Source: RHKX01 sp963823565
Lineage (GTDB): Bacteria > Actinomycetota > Thermoleophilia > Solirubrobacterales > 70-9
Assembly (NCBI GenBank): GCA_963823565.1
Contig: CAWGLR010000003.1
Location: forward strand, 1,302,001 to 1,366,000
Direction: 5' to 3'
Length of the DNA stretch: 64,000 nucleotides
Shown here one piece after another: positions 49,989 through 59,154 of the stretch. Every line of letters begins with the position of its first letter. Position 1 is the first letter of the stretch. Below the pieces are notes generated by a model. That model saw only the letters and a program-made list of their open reading frames with translations. It did not search any database and was not told the DNA's origin. Made by a program: the position numbers and the translations under genes.

Positions 49989-51086
49989 ATGCGCAGGGCG
50001 CTCCGGATCGCGATCGTCGCGATCGTCGTCATCGTCGCGCTGCTCGTCGTCAACGCGATCGTCCTCGACAGCCAGACGCGATCGGCGGAGGTCAACGCCG
50101 CCGGCGGGAAGCTGATCGAGGTCAACGGCGTCACCCTCCAGTACACGGACCAGGCGGCGACCGAGCCGGGCCGGGAGGGCGAGCCGATCGTGCTGCTCCA
50201 TTGCTACACGTGCTCGGGCCGCTGGTGGGATGCGATGGTCCCGCTGCTGTCGGAGCACCACCGCGTCGTCACCTTCGACCTGATCGGCCACGGCGGCTCG
50301 GAGAAGCCGAGCAGCGGCTACGAGATCGGATCCCAGAGCGCGGCGGCGGCGGCGGCGATGAACGAGCTCGGGGTCCGCCAGGCGACGGTCGTCGGCCACT
50401 CGATGGGAGGCCTGGTGGCGACGTCGCTGGCCGAGCAGTCGAGCGACCTCGTCGATCGGGTGGTGCTGATCGGGACCCCGGCCGAGTCCGGCGACGGCAG
50501 CCTCCCCTTCCTGGCGAAGCTCTCGCGGGCGCCGGTGATCGGCGAGGCGGTCTGGCGCGTGAAGCTCGGCTCGATGGTCAAGTCCTCCTACGCCGACGCT
50601 TTCGCCCCCGGCGCCGACGTCAGCGACATGTTCGACGACCCCGACCAGGTGGTCGACGATCTCGGCGACATGACGTACAAGTCCTACAAGGAGTCCCACA
50701 CCGCGGCCGACGAGTTCCTCGATGGCGGATCGGTCCCCTCGCGCCTCCGCAGCACCGGCGTGCCGGTGCTGGCGATCGACGGCACCGAGGACCAGATCCT
50801 CGACGCCGACGAGGTGCTGGCCGACATGCAGACGATCCCGGGGGCGCGAATCGTGCCGATCGAGGGCGCCGGCCACTCCCCCAACGTCGAGGTCCCCGAG
50901 GAGACCGCCGACGCGGTGCTCCCGTTCGTCGACGCCGGCGGGTCGGTCGAGCCGCTGCCGAAGCCCGAGCCGAAGCCGAAGCCCAGGGGCAAGCCGAAGG
51001 AGAAGGGCAAGCCCGGCGACCGGGCCAAGCCCGACCGCAGCGCGAAGGAGGGCGGCGGCAAGCGGGAGAAGGCGGGCGATCGTTGA
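49989..51086 (+). CDS. Membrane-anchored alpha/beta hydrolase with Lys-rich tail (365 aa)
   Basis: One N-terminal hydrophobic helix (about 5-27) serves as signal anchor. The hydrolase core (about 45-310) has the nucleophile elbow Gly-His-Ser-Met-Gly-Gly (near 136-141), acid Asp in Ile-Asp-Gly-Thr-Glu-Asp and catalytic His in Gly-Ala-Gly-His-Ser-Pro. The oxyanion region reads Leu-Leu-His-Cys-Tyr-Thr-Cys-Ser-Gly, with two Cys in place of the usual Gly-rich segment. From about 325 the chain is a Pro/Lys/Gly/Arg-rich disordered tail. It starts 2 bp after the HD gene. Confidence 0.85.
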   Translation: MRRALRIAIVAIVVIVALLVVNAIVLDSQTRSAEVNAAGGKLIEVNGVTLQYTDQAATEPGREGEPIVLLHCYTCSGRWWDAMVPLLSEHHRVVTFDLIGHGGSEKPSSGYEIGSQSAAAAAAMNELGVRQATVVGHSMGGLVATSLAEQSSDLVDRVVLIGTPAESGDGSLPFLAKLSRAPVIGEAVWRVKLGSMVKSSYADAFAPGADVSDMFDDPDQVVDDLGDMTYKSYKESHTAADEFLDGGSVPSRLRSTGVPVLAIDGTEDQILDADEVLADMQTIPGARIVPIEGAGHSPNVEVPEETADAVLPFVDAGGSVEPLPKPEPKPKPRGKPKEKGKPGDRAKPDRSAKEGGGKREKAGDR

Positions 51087-52018
51087 GGCGGGTCACCGTC
51101 GCGGCAGCCGCCGCCACCCTGCTCGCCCTCGCCGCCGCGCCCGCCGGCGCGGCCGAGCCCGAGTGGGTCCCGAAGCAGTCCGACCGCTGGCAGTACCAGC
51201 TCGAGGGCGGCAAGCGGCCGCTGGCGGCGAGCGGAGGGATCGACGTCGACATCTGCCGCGTCCCGTTCACCGGCGGGGCATGCGTGCGCCCCGACGTCTT
51301 CGACATCGACCTCTACGAGGACTCGCTGGTCGCCGGCGAGGAGGGGGTGCTCAACTCCCGCGCCGTCGCGGCGATTCACGCTCGCGGCGCCCACGCCGTC
51401 TGCTACGTCTCGGCGGGCACGGCCGAGAAGTTCCGGCCCGACTACCGGCGGTACGTCCGCTTCGACCACCGCCACGGCGGCCGGCTGATCGGCAAGCCGT
51501 TCAGCGATCGCTTCAGCAACGAGAACTGGCTCGACATCGGTCCCGCGGCCAACCGCCGCTTCGTCCTCCACCAGGTGAGGCGGCGGACCGCCAAGTGCGA
51601 CCGGGCCGGCTTCGACGGGATCGAGTACGACGTCGTCGACGCCTACGCCCAGGGACGGGCGGTGACCGGCTTCCGGATCACGGGGGGCGAGCAGCTCCGC
51701 TTCAACCGGTCCCTCGCGCGGATCGCGCACTCGTTCGGGCTCGCGGCGGGGCTGAAGAACGACCTCGGCCAGCTCGCGCGGCTCGAGCCCCGCTTCGACT
51801 TCGCGATCAACGAGCAGTGCCTCCAGTACCGCGAGTGCACGAACAACCCGCCGCCCGGCTACCGCGCGTTCCTCGACGCCGGCAAGGCGGTCGCACAGGT
51901 CGAGTACCGCCTCCAGCCGAGCGAGTTCTGCCCGGAGGCCAACCGCCTCGGCCTCAGCTCGATCAAGAAGGCCGGCGACTTCTCGCTGAAGGCCGACCCC
52001 TGGATCCCCTGCCGGTGA
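51083..52018 (+). CDS. Secreted GH114-like endo-alpha-1,4-polygalactosaminidase (311 aa)
   Basis: The TTG at 51083 overlaps the hydrolase stop by 4 bp and gives a signal peptide (Arg-Arg, then an Ala/Leu stretch to about residue 22). The family core follows: Trp-Gln-Tyr-Gln-Leu (near 38), Phe-Asp-Ile-Asp-Leu-Tyr-Glu, Cys-Tyr-Val-Ser-Ala-Gly, and the conserved Gly-Phe-Asp-Gly-Ile-Glu-Tyr-Asp (near 180) with candidate catalytic acids. Gly-Leu-Lys-Asn-Asp and Asn-Glu-Gln-Cys are typical of the GH114/DUF297 TIM barrel. These enzymes cut galactosamine-containing exopolysaccharide. Confidence 0.87.
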   Translation: MRRVTVAAAAATLLALAAAPAGAAEPEWVPKQSDRWQYQLEGGKRPLAASGGIDVDICRVPFTGGACVRPDVFDIDLYEDSLVAGEEGVLNSRAVAAIHARGAHAVCYVSAGTAEKFRPDYRRYVRFDHRHGGRLIGKPFSDRFSNENWLDIGPAANRRFVLHQVRRRTAKCDRAGFDGIEYDVVDAYAQGRAVTGFRITGGEQLRFNRSLARIAHSFGLAAGLKNDLGQLARLEPRFDFAINEQCLQYRECTNNPPPGYRAFLDAGKAVAQVEYRLQPSEFCPEANRLGLSSIKKAGDFSLKADPWIPCR

Positions 52019-52362
52019 ACGCGGACCGTCTCGAGCTCGCGCGTCAGGCCTACCGCGCCTACGAGACCGGCGACCGGGACCTGATCGAGGGCCTCCTCGC
52101 CGAGGACTTCACCTTCCACGCTCCGCCCGATCCCGAGCTCGACCGAGCCGGCTACTTCGAGCGCTGCTGGCCGAACACCGGCCTGATCCGCTCCTACGAG
52201 ATCGTGCGGCTTATCGAGCACGGCGACGAGGTCGTCGTCACCTACGAGAGCACCAAGACCGACGGTTCCCGCTTCCGCAACACCGAGATCCTCCGCTTCG
52301 AAGGCGACCGGATCGTGGAGGCCGAGGTCTACTTCGGCTGGGACCTCGGCCGAGCCGCGTAG
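52015..52362 (+). CDS. NTF2/SnoaL-like small protein (115 aa)
   Basis: The GTG at 52015 overlaps the preceding stop (GTGA). The sequence begins with the typical helical segment (Leu-Ala-Arg-Gln-Ala-Tyr-Arg-Ala-Tyr-Glu-Thr-Gly-Asp) and continues with Leu-Leu-Ala-Glu-Asp-Phe-Thr-Phe-His-Ala-Pro and curved strands ending Glu-Ala-Glu-Val-Tyr-Phe-Gly-Trp. Such domains bind small molecules or act as cyclases or isomerases; the ligand is unknown. Confidence 0.83.
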   Translation: MNADRLELARQAYRAYETGDRDLIEGLLAEDFTFHAPPDPELDRAGYFERCWPNTGLIRSYEIVRLIEHGDEVVVTYESTKTDGSRFRNTEILRFEGDRIVEAEVYFGWDLGRAA

Positions 52363-52390
52363 CCATGGCGCGGGCGGGTAGGTTCGCGCC

Positions 52391-53473
52391 ATGACCGATG
52401 GGCCGATCCGCATCGTGGTCCTCGAGGGGGACCAGACCGGGCAGGAGCTGCTCGAGGGATCGCTCCGCGTGCTCGACCCGGAGGTCCTCGGCCTGCCGAT
52501 CGAGCTCGAGCGTTACGACCTCTCGCTGGAGAACCGGCGCGCCACCGGGAACGGCGTCTGCGACGAGGCCGCCGTGGCGATGCGCGAAGCCGGGCTCGGC
52601 CTGAAGGCGGCGACGATCACGCCCGAGGGCAAGGACGACGTCGGCAGCCCGAACCGGATCATCCGCGAGGGGATCGACGGCACCGTCATCGTCCGCACGG
52701 GGCGGCGGATCCCCGGCGTCTCGCCGATCGCGGGCATCCACCACCCGATCTCGGTCTGCCGGATGGCGGTCGGCGACGCCTACGGCGCGGAGCAGTGGCG
52801 CGAGGGTCCCGAGGGCTCCGACGAGGAGCTCGCGTTCCGCACCGAGCGGATCAGCCGGCGCGTCTGCCGGGCGGTGTCGGAGCACGCATTCCGGACGGCC
52901 GCGCAGCTCGGCGCGAAGGTCTACGGCGGCCCGAAGTGGACCGTCAGTCCGGTCTACGAGGGGATGCTGAAGGAGGAGATGGACGCGGCCGCCGCGCGTC
53001 ACCCCGAGATTCCCTACGAGCCGGTGCTGATCGACGCCACCTACGCGGGGTTGATCAGCGGCGCCGCCGACATGCCGCTCGTGATCCCGACCCTGAATCG
53101 CGACGGCGACCTGCTCTCCGACCTGGTGATGCCGATGTTCGGCTCGATCGCCGGCGCGGAGTCGGTCCTGCTCAGCCTCGACGCCGACCTGCGGCCCGCG
53201 GTGGCGATGGCGGAGGCGCCGCACGGCACCGCCCCGGCGCTGGAGGGCAAGGACATCGCCAACCCGATGGCGATGATCCTCGCCTGCGCGGCGGTCCTGC
53301 ACTACGCCGGCGAGCGCGGCCACCCCGGCGCCGAGCGCGCGTCCCGGGCGGTCTACGACGCCACGCTCGAGGCCGCCGGCGACGGCATCCGCACCCACGA
53401 CCTCGGGGGCGAGGCCGCGACTACCCAGGTCTGCGACGAGGTGGCGGCCCGCGTCCGGGCCAAGCTCGCGTAG
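52391..53473 (+). CDS. Isocitrate/isopropylmalate dehydrogenase family protein (360 aa)
   Basis: A beta-decarboxylating dehydrogenase. The catalytic Tyr/Lys region is altered relative to typical LeuB, but the metal site Asp-Ala-Thr-Tyr-Ala-Gly-Leu and the cofactor region Glu-Ala-Pro-His-Gly-Thr-Ala-Pro (near 275) are clear. The N-terminal Leu-Glu-Gly-Asp-Gln-Thr-Gly-Gln-Glu-Leu replaces the usual Gly-Asp-Gly-Ile-Gly. It resembles a divergent subgroup more than LeuB or Icd. It lies 11 bp upstream of livH, so a role in branched-chain or related acid catabolism is possible. TAGGTT 6 nt before the ATG suggests a leaderless mRNA. Confidence 0.85.
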   Translation: MTDGPIRIVVLEGDQTGQELLEGSLRVLDPEVLGLPIELERYDLSLENRRATGNGVCDEAAVAMREAGLGLKAATITPEGKDDVGSPNRIIREGIDGTVIVRTGRRIPGVSPIAGIHHPISVCRMAVGDAYGAEQWREGPEGSDEELAFRTERISRRVCRAVSEHAFRTAAQLGAKVYGGPKWTVSPVYEGMLKEEMDAAAARHPEIPYEPVLIDATYAGLISGAADMPLVIPTLNRDGDLLSDLVMPMFGSIAGAESVLLSLDADLRPAVAMAEAPHGTAPALEGKDIANPMAMILACAAVLHYAGERGHPGAERASRAVYDATLEAAGDGIRTHDLGGEAATTQVCDEVAARVRAKLA

Positions 53474-53484
53474 GATCGCCGCGG

Positions 53485-54495
53485 ATGGAGGCCGGCACGG
53501 TGGCGACACCGCGAACTTCTGCGCTTCGGCAGGGGCGATCCTGGGCCGCGGAGAATCCCGCGAAGGTCTTCCTGGTCGTGATGGCGATCGTCGCGACCTA
53601 CCTGCTGATCGACTCGAGCCTCCAGGTGCTCGCGCAGCGGACGATCAACGGGCTCGTCGCCGGCTCCTACTTCGCGCTCGGCGCGATCGGGCTGACCCTC
53701 GTCTACGGGATCCTCAAGCTCACCAACTTCGCCCACGGCGACCTGCTGACGATGGGCGCCTACATCGCCTTCGCGTTCAACGTCAGTCAGGGCATGCCGT
53801 TCGTGGTCGCGCTGCTTCTCTCGATCGTGCTCGTCGCGCTCTTCGCCGTGGCCTGCGAGCTCGTCATGTTCGGGCCGATGCGCCGCCGCAAGGCGGGCGC
53901 GCTGCAGCTGATCCTGATGACGATCGGCCTCGCGTTCGTGATCCGCAACACGATCCAGCTGATCGCCGGAACGGCGCAGCGGAAGCTCGACGTCAACGTC
54001 ACCGACACCATCGACTTCATCGGCCTCTCGATCGGCCGGACCCAGCTCATCGTCCTGGTGGTCGGGCTCGTCGTCCTCGCGGCGGTCGCGGCGATGCTCC
54101 GCTTCACCTCGCTCGGCCGTCAGATGCGGGCGCTCGCGGACAACTTCGACCTCGCCGAGACGACCGGCATCGACACCCGCAGGATCGTCCTGTTCACCTG
54201 GGTGCTCTCCGGCGGCCTGGCCGGGCTCGCCGGCGTCCTCGTCGCGGCGTCGATCGGCAGCTTCACGCCGAACACCGGCTTCACGCTGCTGCTCTCGCTG
54301 TTCGCGGCGGTCGTCCTCGGCGGCATCGGCAACGCGTTCGGCGCGCTCGCCGGCGGCCTCGTCATCGGCGTCACCCAGGAGTGGTCGACGATCGTGATCG
54401 ACTCCGAGTGGAAGGTCGCGATCAGCTTCCTGGTGCTGATCATCGTCCTCGTCTTCCGCCCGCAGGGCATCTTCGGCCGGGAGCGGACGCTGTGA
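53485..54495 (+). CDS. livH: Branched-chain amino acid ABC transporter permease LivH (336 aa)
   Basis: A membrane channel subunit. After a 30-residue cytosolic lead there are about eight helices with the family's Leu-Ala-Gly-Val-Leu and Gly-Gly-Ile-Gly-Asn-Ala-Phe-Gly-Ala-Leu-Ala-Gly segments. It ends Phe-Arg-Pro-Gln-Gly-Ile-Phe-Gly-Arg, the usual LivH terminus. It is the first of four overlapping liv genes. Confidence 0.93.
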   Translation: MEAGTVATPRTSALRQGRSWAAENPAKVFLVVMAIVATYLLIDSSLQVLAQRTINGLVAGSYFALGAIGLTLVYGILKLTNFAHGDLLTMGAYIAFAFNVSQGMPFVVALLLSIVLVALFAVACELVMFGPMRRRKAGALQLILMTIGLAFVIRNTIQLIAGTAQRKLDVNVTDTIDFIGLSIGRTQLIVLVVGLVVLAAVAAMLRFTSLGRQMRALADNFDLAETTGIDTRRIVLFTWVLSGGLAGLAGVLVAASIGSFTPNTGFTLLLSLFAAVVLGGIGNAFGALAGGLVIGVTQEWSTIVIDSEWKVAISFLVLIIVLVFRPQGIFGRERTL

Positions 54496-55493
54496 GCCTG
54501 CCGCTGGCGGCATCCTGGGACTTCCTGAGCGCCGCGCCGTTCTGGATCGGCGTCGGGATCCTCGCCGGCGTCTACGGGATCTTCACGCTCGGGCTTCAGC
54601 TCAACGTCGGGTTCACGGGGATCCTCAACTTCGGACAGGCCGGGTTCATGGCGATCGGCGCGTACTCGGCGGTGATCCTCGTCGTCTCGGTCGGCCTGCC
54701 GTTCCTGCTCGCGCTGCCCCTCTCGATGCTGATCACGATCGCCGCCGGCCTCATCGTCGGGCTCCCCTCGCTGCGACTGCGAGCGGACTACCTGGCGATC
54801 GCGACGATCGCGTTCTCCGAGGTGGTGCGGATCGCGATCCAGAACTCCGACTCGCTGACGGGCGGCAACCAGGGGACGATCGACCTCGAGCTCGAGCACG
54901 GGCGGCGCTTCACCGACACCTGGTTCGACTGGTCGGGGTGGATGTCGGACAACATCTTCGACCCGATCGGCCTGACCGGCACCGACTACGTGAACATGCC
55001 GCTGCTCGTCGTCGTCTGGATCTTCCTGATCGTGCTCGCCTTCGGGCTCTCGCGGCTCGTGCGATCCCCTTGGGGCCGGGTCCTGCGCGCGATCCGCGAG
55101 GACGAGGACGCCGCCCGGGCGCTGGGCAAGAACGCCTTCGCCTACAAGCTCCAGTCGCTGGCGATCGCAGCAGCGATCGGCGCGGTCGCCGGCTGGTTCC
55201 TGACGCTCCAGCTCGACTCGCTGACATCGGTGGCCTTCGAGCCGATCTTCACGTTCATCGGCTACGTGATCCTGATCCTCGGCGGGCTCGCGAGCTTCGC
55301 GGGAGTGCTGGTCGGCACGATCGTGCTCTGGATCCTGCTGGAGGGCCTGCGGTACCTCGAGCCCTTCGGCCTCGACGGCGGACAGGTCGCCGCGCTGCGC
55401 TTCATCGTCGTCGGCTTGATCCTGATCCTGCTCGTCGTCTTCCGGCCCCAGGGCGCGCTCGGCAAGAAGGAGGAGATGGTGCTCAGTGACTGA
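54492..55493 (+). CDS. livM: Branched-chain amino acid ABC transporter permease LivM (333 aa)
   Basis: Second channel subunit. The GTG at 54492 overlaps the livH stop by 4 bp. Gly-Gln-Ala-Gly-Phe-Met-Ala-Ile-Gly-Ala-Tyr near the first third and Ala-Ile-Arg-Glu-Asp-Glu-Asp-Ala-Ala (the conserved EAA-like cytosolic loop) near 200 identify it. About nine hydrophobic segments; it ends in Phe-Arg-Pro-Gln-Gly-Ala-Leu-Gly. Confidence 0.93.
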   Translation: MSLPLAASWDFLSAAPFWIGVGILAGVYGIFTLGLQLNVGFTGILNFGQAGFMAIGAYSAVILVVSVGLPFLLALPLSMLITIAAGLIVGLPSLRLRADYLAIATIAFSEVVRIAIQNSDSLTGGNQGTIDLELEHGRRFTDTWFDWSGWMSDNIFDPIGLTGTDYVNMPLLVVVWIFLIVLAFGLSRLVRSPWGRVLRAIREDEDAARALGKNAFAYKLQSLAIAAAIGAVAGWFLTLQLDSLTSVAFEPIFTFIGYVILILGGLASFAGVLVGTIVLWILLEGLRYLEPFGLDGGQVAALRFIVVGLILILLVVFRPQGALGKKEEMVLSD

Positions 55494-56317
55494 GGCGACG
55501 GCACCCTCCCCCTCCCCCGCGCCGGCCGCGGAGGCGCCCGCGATGCTCGAGGTCGAGGGGGTCTTCAAGAACTTCGGCGGCATCCAGGCGGTGAGCGGCG
55601 CGAGCTTCTCCGTGCGCAAGGGCTCGATCACCTCGCTGATCGGACCCAACGGCGCCGGCAAGACGACCTTGTTCAACGTGATCACGGGCTTCTACCGGCC
55701 CGACGCCGGGCGGATCGTCTACGACGGCACCTCGATCTACGGGAGGCGGCCCGACCGGATCGCGCGGATGGGGATGGTCCGGACGTTCCAGATCACCAAG
55801 GCCCTGGCGGCGATGACCGTGGTCGACAACATGATGCTGGCCGGAGCCGACCAGCCCGGCGAGCACCTGCCGACGCTGCTGGCGCGGCCGGTGGCGGGCC
55901 ACAGGCGCGAGCGCGAGGTCCGCGAGCGCGCGATGGAGCTGCTCGCGACCTTCAGCCTCGACACCAAGGCCGAGGACTACGCCGGCACCCTCTCGGGCGG
56001 GCAGCGCAAGCTCCTCGAGCTCGCGCGGGCGCTGATGCCGGCGCCGCGGATGGTCCTGCTCGACGAGCCGATGGCGGGGATCAACCCGACGCTCGGCCGG
56101 CGCCTGCTCCAGCACATGGAGGAGCTGCGCTCCCAGGGCGTCACGTTCCTCTTCGTCGAGCACGACATGGACGTCGTGATGAACCACTCCGACGAGGTCG
56201 TCGTGATGGGTCAGGGACGGACGATCCTCGTCGGCACCCCCGAGGAGGTCCGCGCCGACCAGCGGGTGATCGACGCCTACCTCGGCGGATCCGCTCCGGC
56301 GAGCGATGGAGGCGACG

Positions 56318-56328
<11 letters not shown>
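55486..56328 (+). CDS. livG: Branched-chain amino acid ABC transporter ATPase LivG (280 aa)
   Basis: ATP-binding subunit. Walker A Gly-Pro-Asn-Gly-Ala-Gly-Lys-Thr-Thr near 53-61, the signature Leu-Ser-Gly-Gly-Gln-Arg-Lys near 168, Walker B Met-Val-Leu-Leu-Asp-Glu-Pro near 187, and the switch His in Val-Glu-His-Asp-Met-Asp are all intact. The GTG start lies 8 bp inside livM. Confidence 0.94.
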
Positions 56329-57061
<733 letters not shown>

Positions 57062-57129
57062 CGCCGGCCGCGCTAACGGACCTCGGCGCGGGCCCCGCCG
57101 AGGGCGCCGCCCGCATCCCCCCGGAACGA

Positions 57130-57167
57130 CGAGAGCCCCCCGGCGCCGAAGCGCCGAGGGGCTCTCG
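57130..57167. terminator. Bidirectional terminator between livF and livK
   Basis: CGAGAGCCCC and GGGGCTCTCG enclose a further CGGCGC/GCGCCG stem (one bulged position) and a CGAA tetraloop, about 16 base pairs in all. It lies between convergent genes and can serve both. Confidence 0.9.
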
Positions 57168-57190
57168 GTCGGACGTACGGCAGAGGAGGC

Positions 57191-58483
57191 CTACCCCTCG
57201 GCCTGCTTCTCCACCTGATCGCCGAGGACGAACTTGCCGCCCTTGTACTGGTAGGTGTCGTAGGTGCCCTGGATCGGGTCACCGTTGTCATCGAGGTCGA
57301 GGGGCCCGGAGACGCCCTCGAAGTCGATGTCCTCACCCGCCTGGAGGGCCGCGATGGCCTCCTTCATCTGGGTGTAGTCGTACTTCTGACCCGGAGCGCT
57401 CGCGACCTCCGTGATCTTCGACTGGATGTCCGGGCCCTCGTTGGAGCCCGCGGCAACCGCGGCGAGGACGCAGAGCGTCACCGCGTCGAAGTTCTGGGCG
57501 TCGAAGGTACCGCGGTCCTTCGGCTGCTCAGAGCTGGAGTCGTAGAGCTTCTGGAACTCCTTGGCCGTCTCGGTGTTGTCCGGGGTCGCGGGACGGGTGC
57601 CCCGGGCACCGTCCAGCGCCTCGAGCGGAATCGAGGACGGGATCTTCGGGTCGAACGCCAGGCCGTCGGCCGTGAACATCTTCGTGGCGTCGAAGTCGCC
57701 GGTTCGGACCAGCGCGGCGCCGACCTTCGAGTACGGATCCTCGAAGTCGATGATCACGTAGCCGTCGGGGTTGTCCGCGACGATCTCGGACGCCTCGGAG
57801 TCGAACGTGGTGCCCTCCGGGTCGTACAGGACCGGACCGGTCGTGGTCCCGCCTGCCTCCTCGAAGGCCGCCTTGAACTCGTTGGCGATGCCCTCGCCGT
57901 ACGCGTCGTTGCGCGCGGCGACGGAGATGGTCGCGTCAGTCCCGAACTCCTGCCCGACCGCGTCCGCCAGGACCTGGCCCTGGAGCGCGTCGGAGGGAGC
58001 CGTCCGGAAGACGTAGTCGTCATCCGGCAGATCGGTGATCTCGGGGCTGGTCGACGACGGCGAGATCAGCGGCACCTGCGAGCGCGCCGCCACGGTCGTC
58101 CCGACCGGGACCGTCTCGTCGGACGCCCACGGGCCGGCTAGGCAGGTGGAGCCGTCGGAGATCAGCTTCTGCGCGGCGGACTGAGCCGCGGCAGCCTTGG
58201 TCTCGGTGTCCGCGACGGACGACTCGACGGTGATGTCGGTGCCCTCGAGCGCCTTCGAGGCCTCCTGGATCGCCAGATCGGCCGCCTTCTCGCCGGGTGG
58301 CGCGAAGATCGACAGGTCGCCGGTCTGCGGGACCAGGACGCCGACGTTCATGTCGAACGAGGCGCCGGAGACGTCCTCCCCGCCACCGCTAGTGCTGTCG
58401 TCGGAGTCGTCGCCGCAGGCGACCACTCCCAGCGACAGGACCGCGACCATACCGGCCACGGCAAAGAGCCTTCTGCCCCTCAA
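57191..58483 (-). CDS. livK: Branched-chain amino acid ABC transporter substrate-binding lipoprotein (430 aa)
   Basis: Periplasmic-binding-type receptor of the Liv system. The frame opens at an ATG (58498), but an AGGAGG lies inside that extension, 6 nt before the TTG at 58483, so I take TTG as the start. The lipobox (Leu-Gly-Val-Val-Ala-Cys, Cys near residue 22) is followed by an acidic/Ser/Gly linker. The two-lobed domain starts near 50 (Val-Gly-Val-Leu-Val-Pro-Gln-Thr-Gly-Asp-Leu). The gene is convergent with livHMGF rather than in the same operon. Confidence 0.92.
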   Translation of the reverse strand: MRGRRLFAVAGMVAVLSLGVVACGDDSDDSTSGGGEDVSGASFDMNVGVLVPQTGDLSIFAPPGEKAADLAIQEASKALEGTDITVESSVADTETKAAAAQSAAQKLISDGSTCLAGPWASDETVPVGTTVAARSQVPLISPSSTSPEITDLPDDDYVFRTAPSDALQGQVLADAVGQEFGTDATISVAARNDAYGEGIANEFKAAFEEAGGTTTGPVLYDPEGTTFDSEASEIVADNPDGYVIIDFEDPYSKVGAALVRTGDFDATKMFTADGLAFDPKIPSSIPLEALDGARGTRPATPDNTETAKEFQKLYDSSSEQPKDRGTFDAQNFDAVTLCVLAAVAAGSNEGPDIQSKITEVASAPGQKYDYTQMKEAIAALQAGEDIDFEGVSGPLDLDDNGDPIQGTYDTYQYKGGKFVLGDQVEKQAEG

Positions 58484-58537
58484 TTGATTCCTCCTCATTT
58501 GGTTCGCCCCCGCGTCGCGTGGGGCGCTGCATCTCTT

Positions 58538-58566
58538 GAGCCAGCCCGGGGCATGCCCGCGGGCTC
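58538..58566. terminator. GC-rich hairpin between livK and the upstream lipoprotein gene
   Basis: GAGCC (58538-58542) pairs with GGCTC (58562-58566) around further GC pairing (GGGC/GCCC). It could end the leftward lipoprotein transcript or lie in the livK leader. No U-tract is present. Confidence 0.4.
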
Positions 58567-58619
58567 TGCTGCAACCTACCCGAAAACGCGTTCCTGAGCA
58601 GCGATTTCCAGCGCCGCGC

Positions 58620-59138
58620 TCAGGTCAGCGATCCCTCGGGCTCGCCGGCCGGTGTCCGTGGCGCTGAGTCGATCCGCCGCCACTCGACGATCCTGCCGTC
58701 CTCGACGTCGAAGAGGGTCGACGCCCGCTCGCCGATCCCGGAGCCGCAGTCGCCGCCGGGGCGGTCGGACAGCCGGAAGGTGACCCGCGTGAGCTCGCCG
58801 GTCGTCCGGGCGGACACCACCCTCGCGCCGCACGGGAGCGACTTGTTGAAGGCCACCGCGTCGGCGCGGCTGCCGATGGTGACCGGAGGGCCGCCGTTCT
58901 GGACGACGCTGGGGATCGCGAAGTAGTCGGCGGCGGCGGGGACGTCGCCGCTGCGCAGGGTCTGCGACCAGTCCTCGATCACCGCGAGATCGTCCGGGTC
59001 GGCCTGCTCGAGGCGGGAATCGGTCCCGGTGATCGTGATCGAGCCGCCGTCGGTGTCGCATCCGGCGAACGCGATCAGCGCGAATGCGCTGACCAGTGTC
59101 AGCAGTCCCTTGAAAGGCCGGCGCCGGTGAGCGAACAT
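58620..59138 (-). CDS. Secreted lipoprotein with NTF2-like character (172 aa)
   Basis: The ATG at 59138 follows GGGGG with 7-nt spacing; the frame is open to 59177. The signal ends in a lipobox (Ile-Ala-Phe-Ala-Gly-Cys, Cys near 27). The mature domain has a helix (Ile-Glu-Asp-Trp-Ser-Gln-Thr-Leu-Arg-Ser-Gly-Asp-Val-Pro-Ala-Ala-Ala) and strands as in SnoaL/NTF2-like proteins, plus two Cys that may pair. Function unknown. Its start codon lies inside the LexA box that serves imuB, so LexA binding may also repress it. Confidence 0.72.
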   Translation of the reverse strand: MFAHRRRPFKGLLTLVSAFALIAFAGCDTDGGSITITGTDSRLEQADPDDLAVIEDWSQTLRSGDVPAAADYFAIPSVVQNGGPPVTIGSRADAVAFNKSLPCGARVVSARTTGELTRVTFRLSDRPGGDCGSGIGERASTLFDVEDGRIVEWRRIDSAPRTPAGEPEGSLT

Positions 59139-59146
59139 GCGTTCGC
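59131..59146. promoter_or_regulatory. LexA (SOS) box upstream of imuB
   Basis: GCGAACATGCGTTCGC is a palindrome with 6-bp arms. It contains GAAC-N4-GTTC, the core of the LexA operator in actinobacteria. It ends 8 bp before the imuB ATG and covers the start codon of the divergent lipoprotein gene. DNA-damage induction of the mutasome operon is expected. Confidence 0.88.
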
Positions 59147-59154
59147 CCCCAGTG

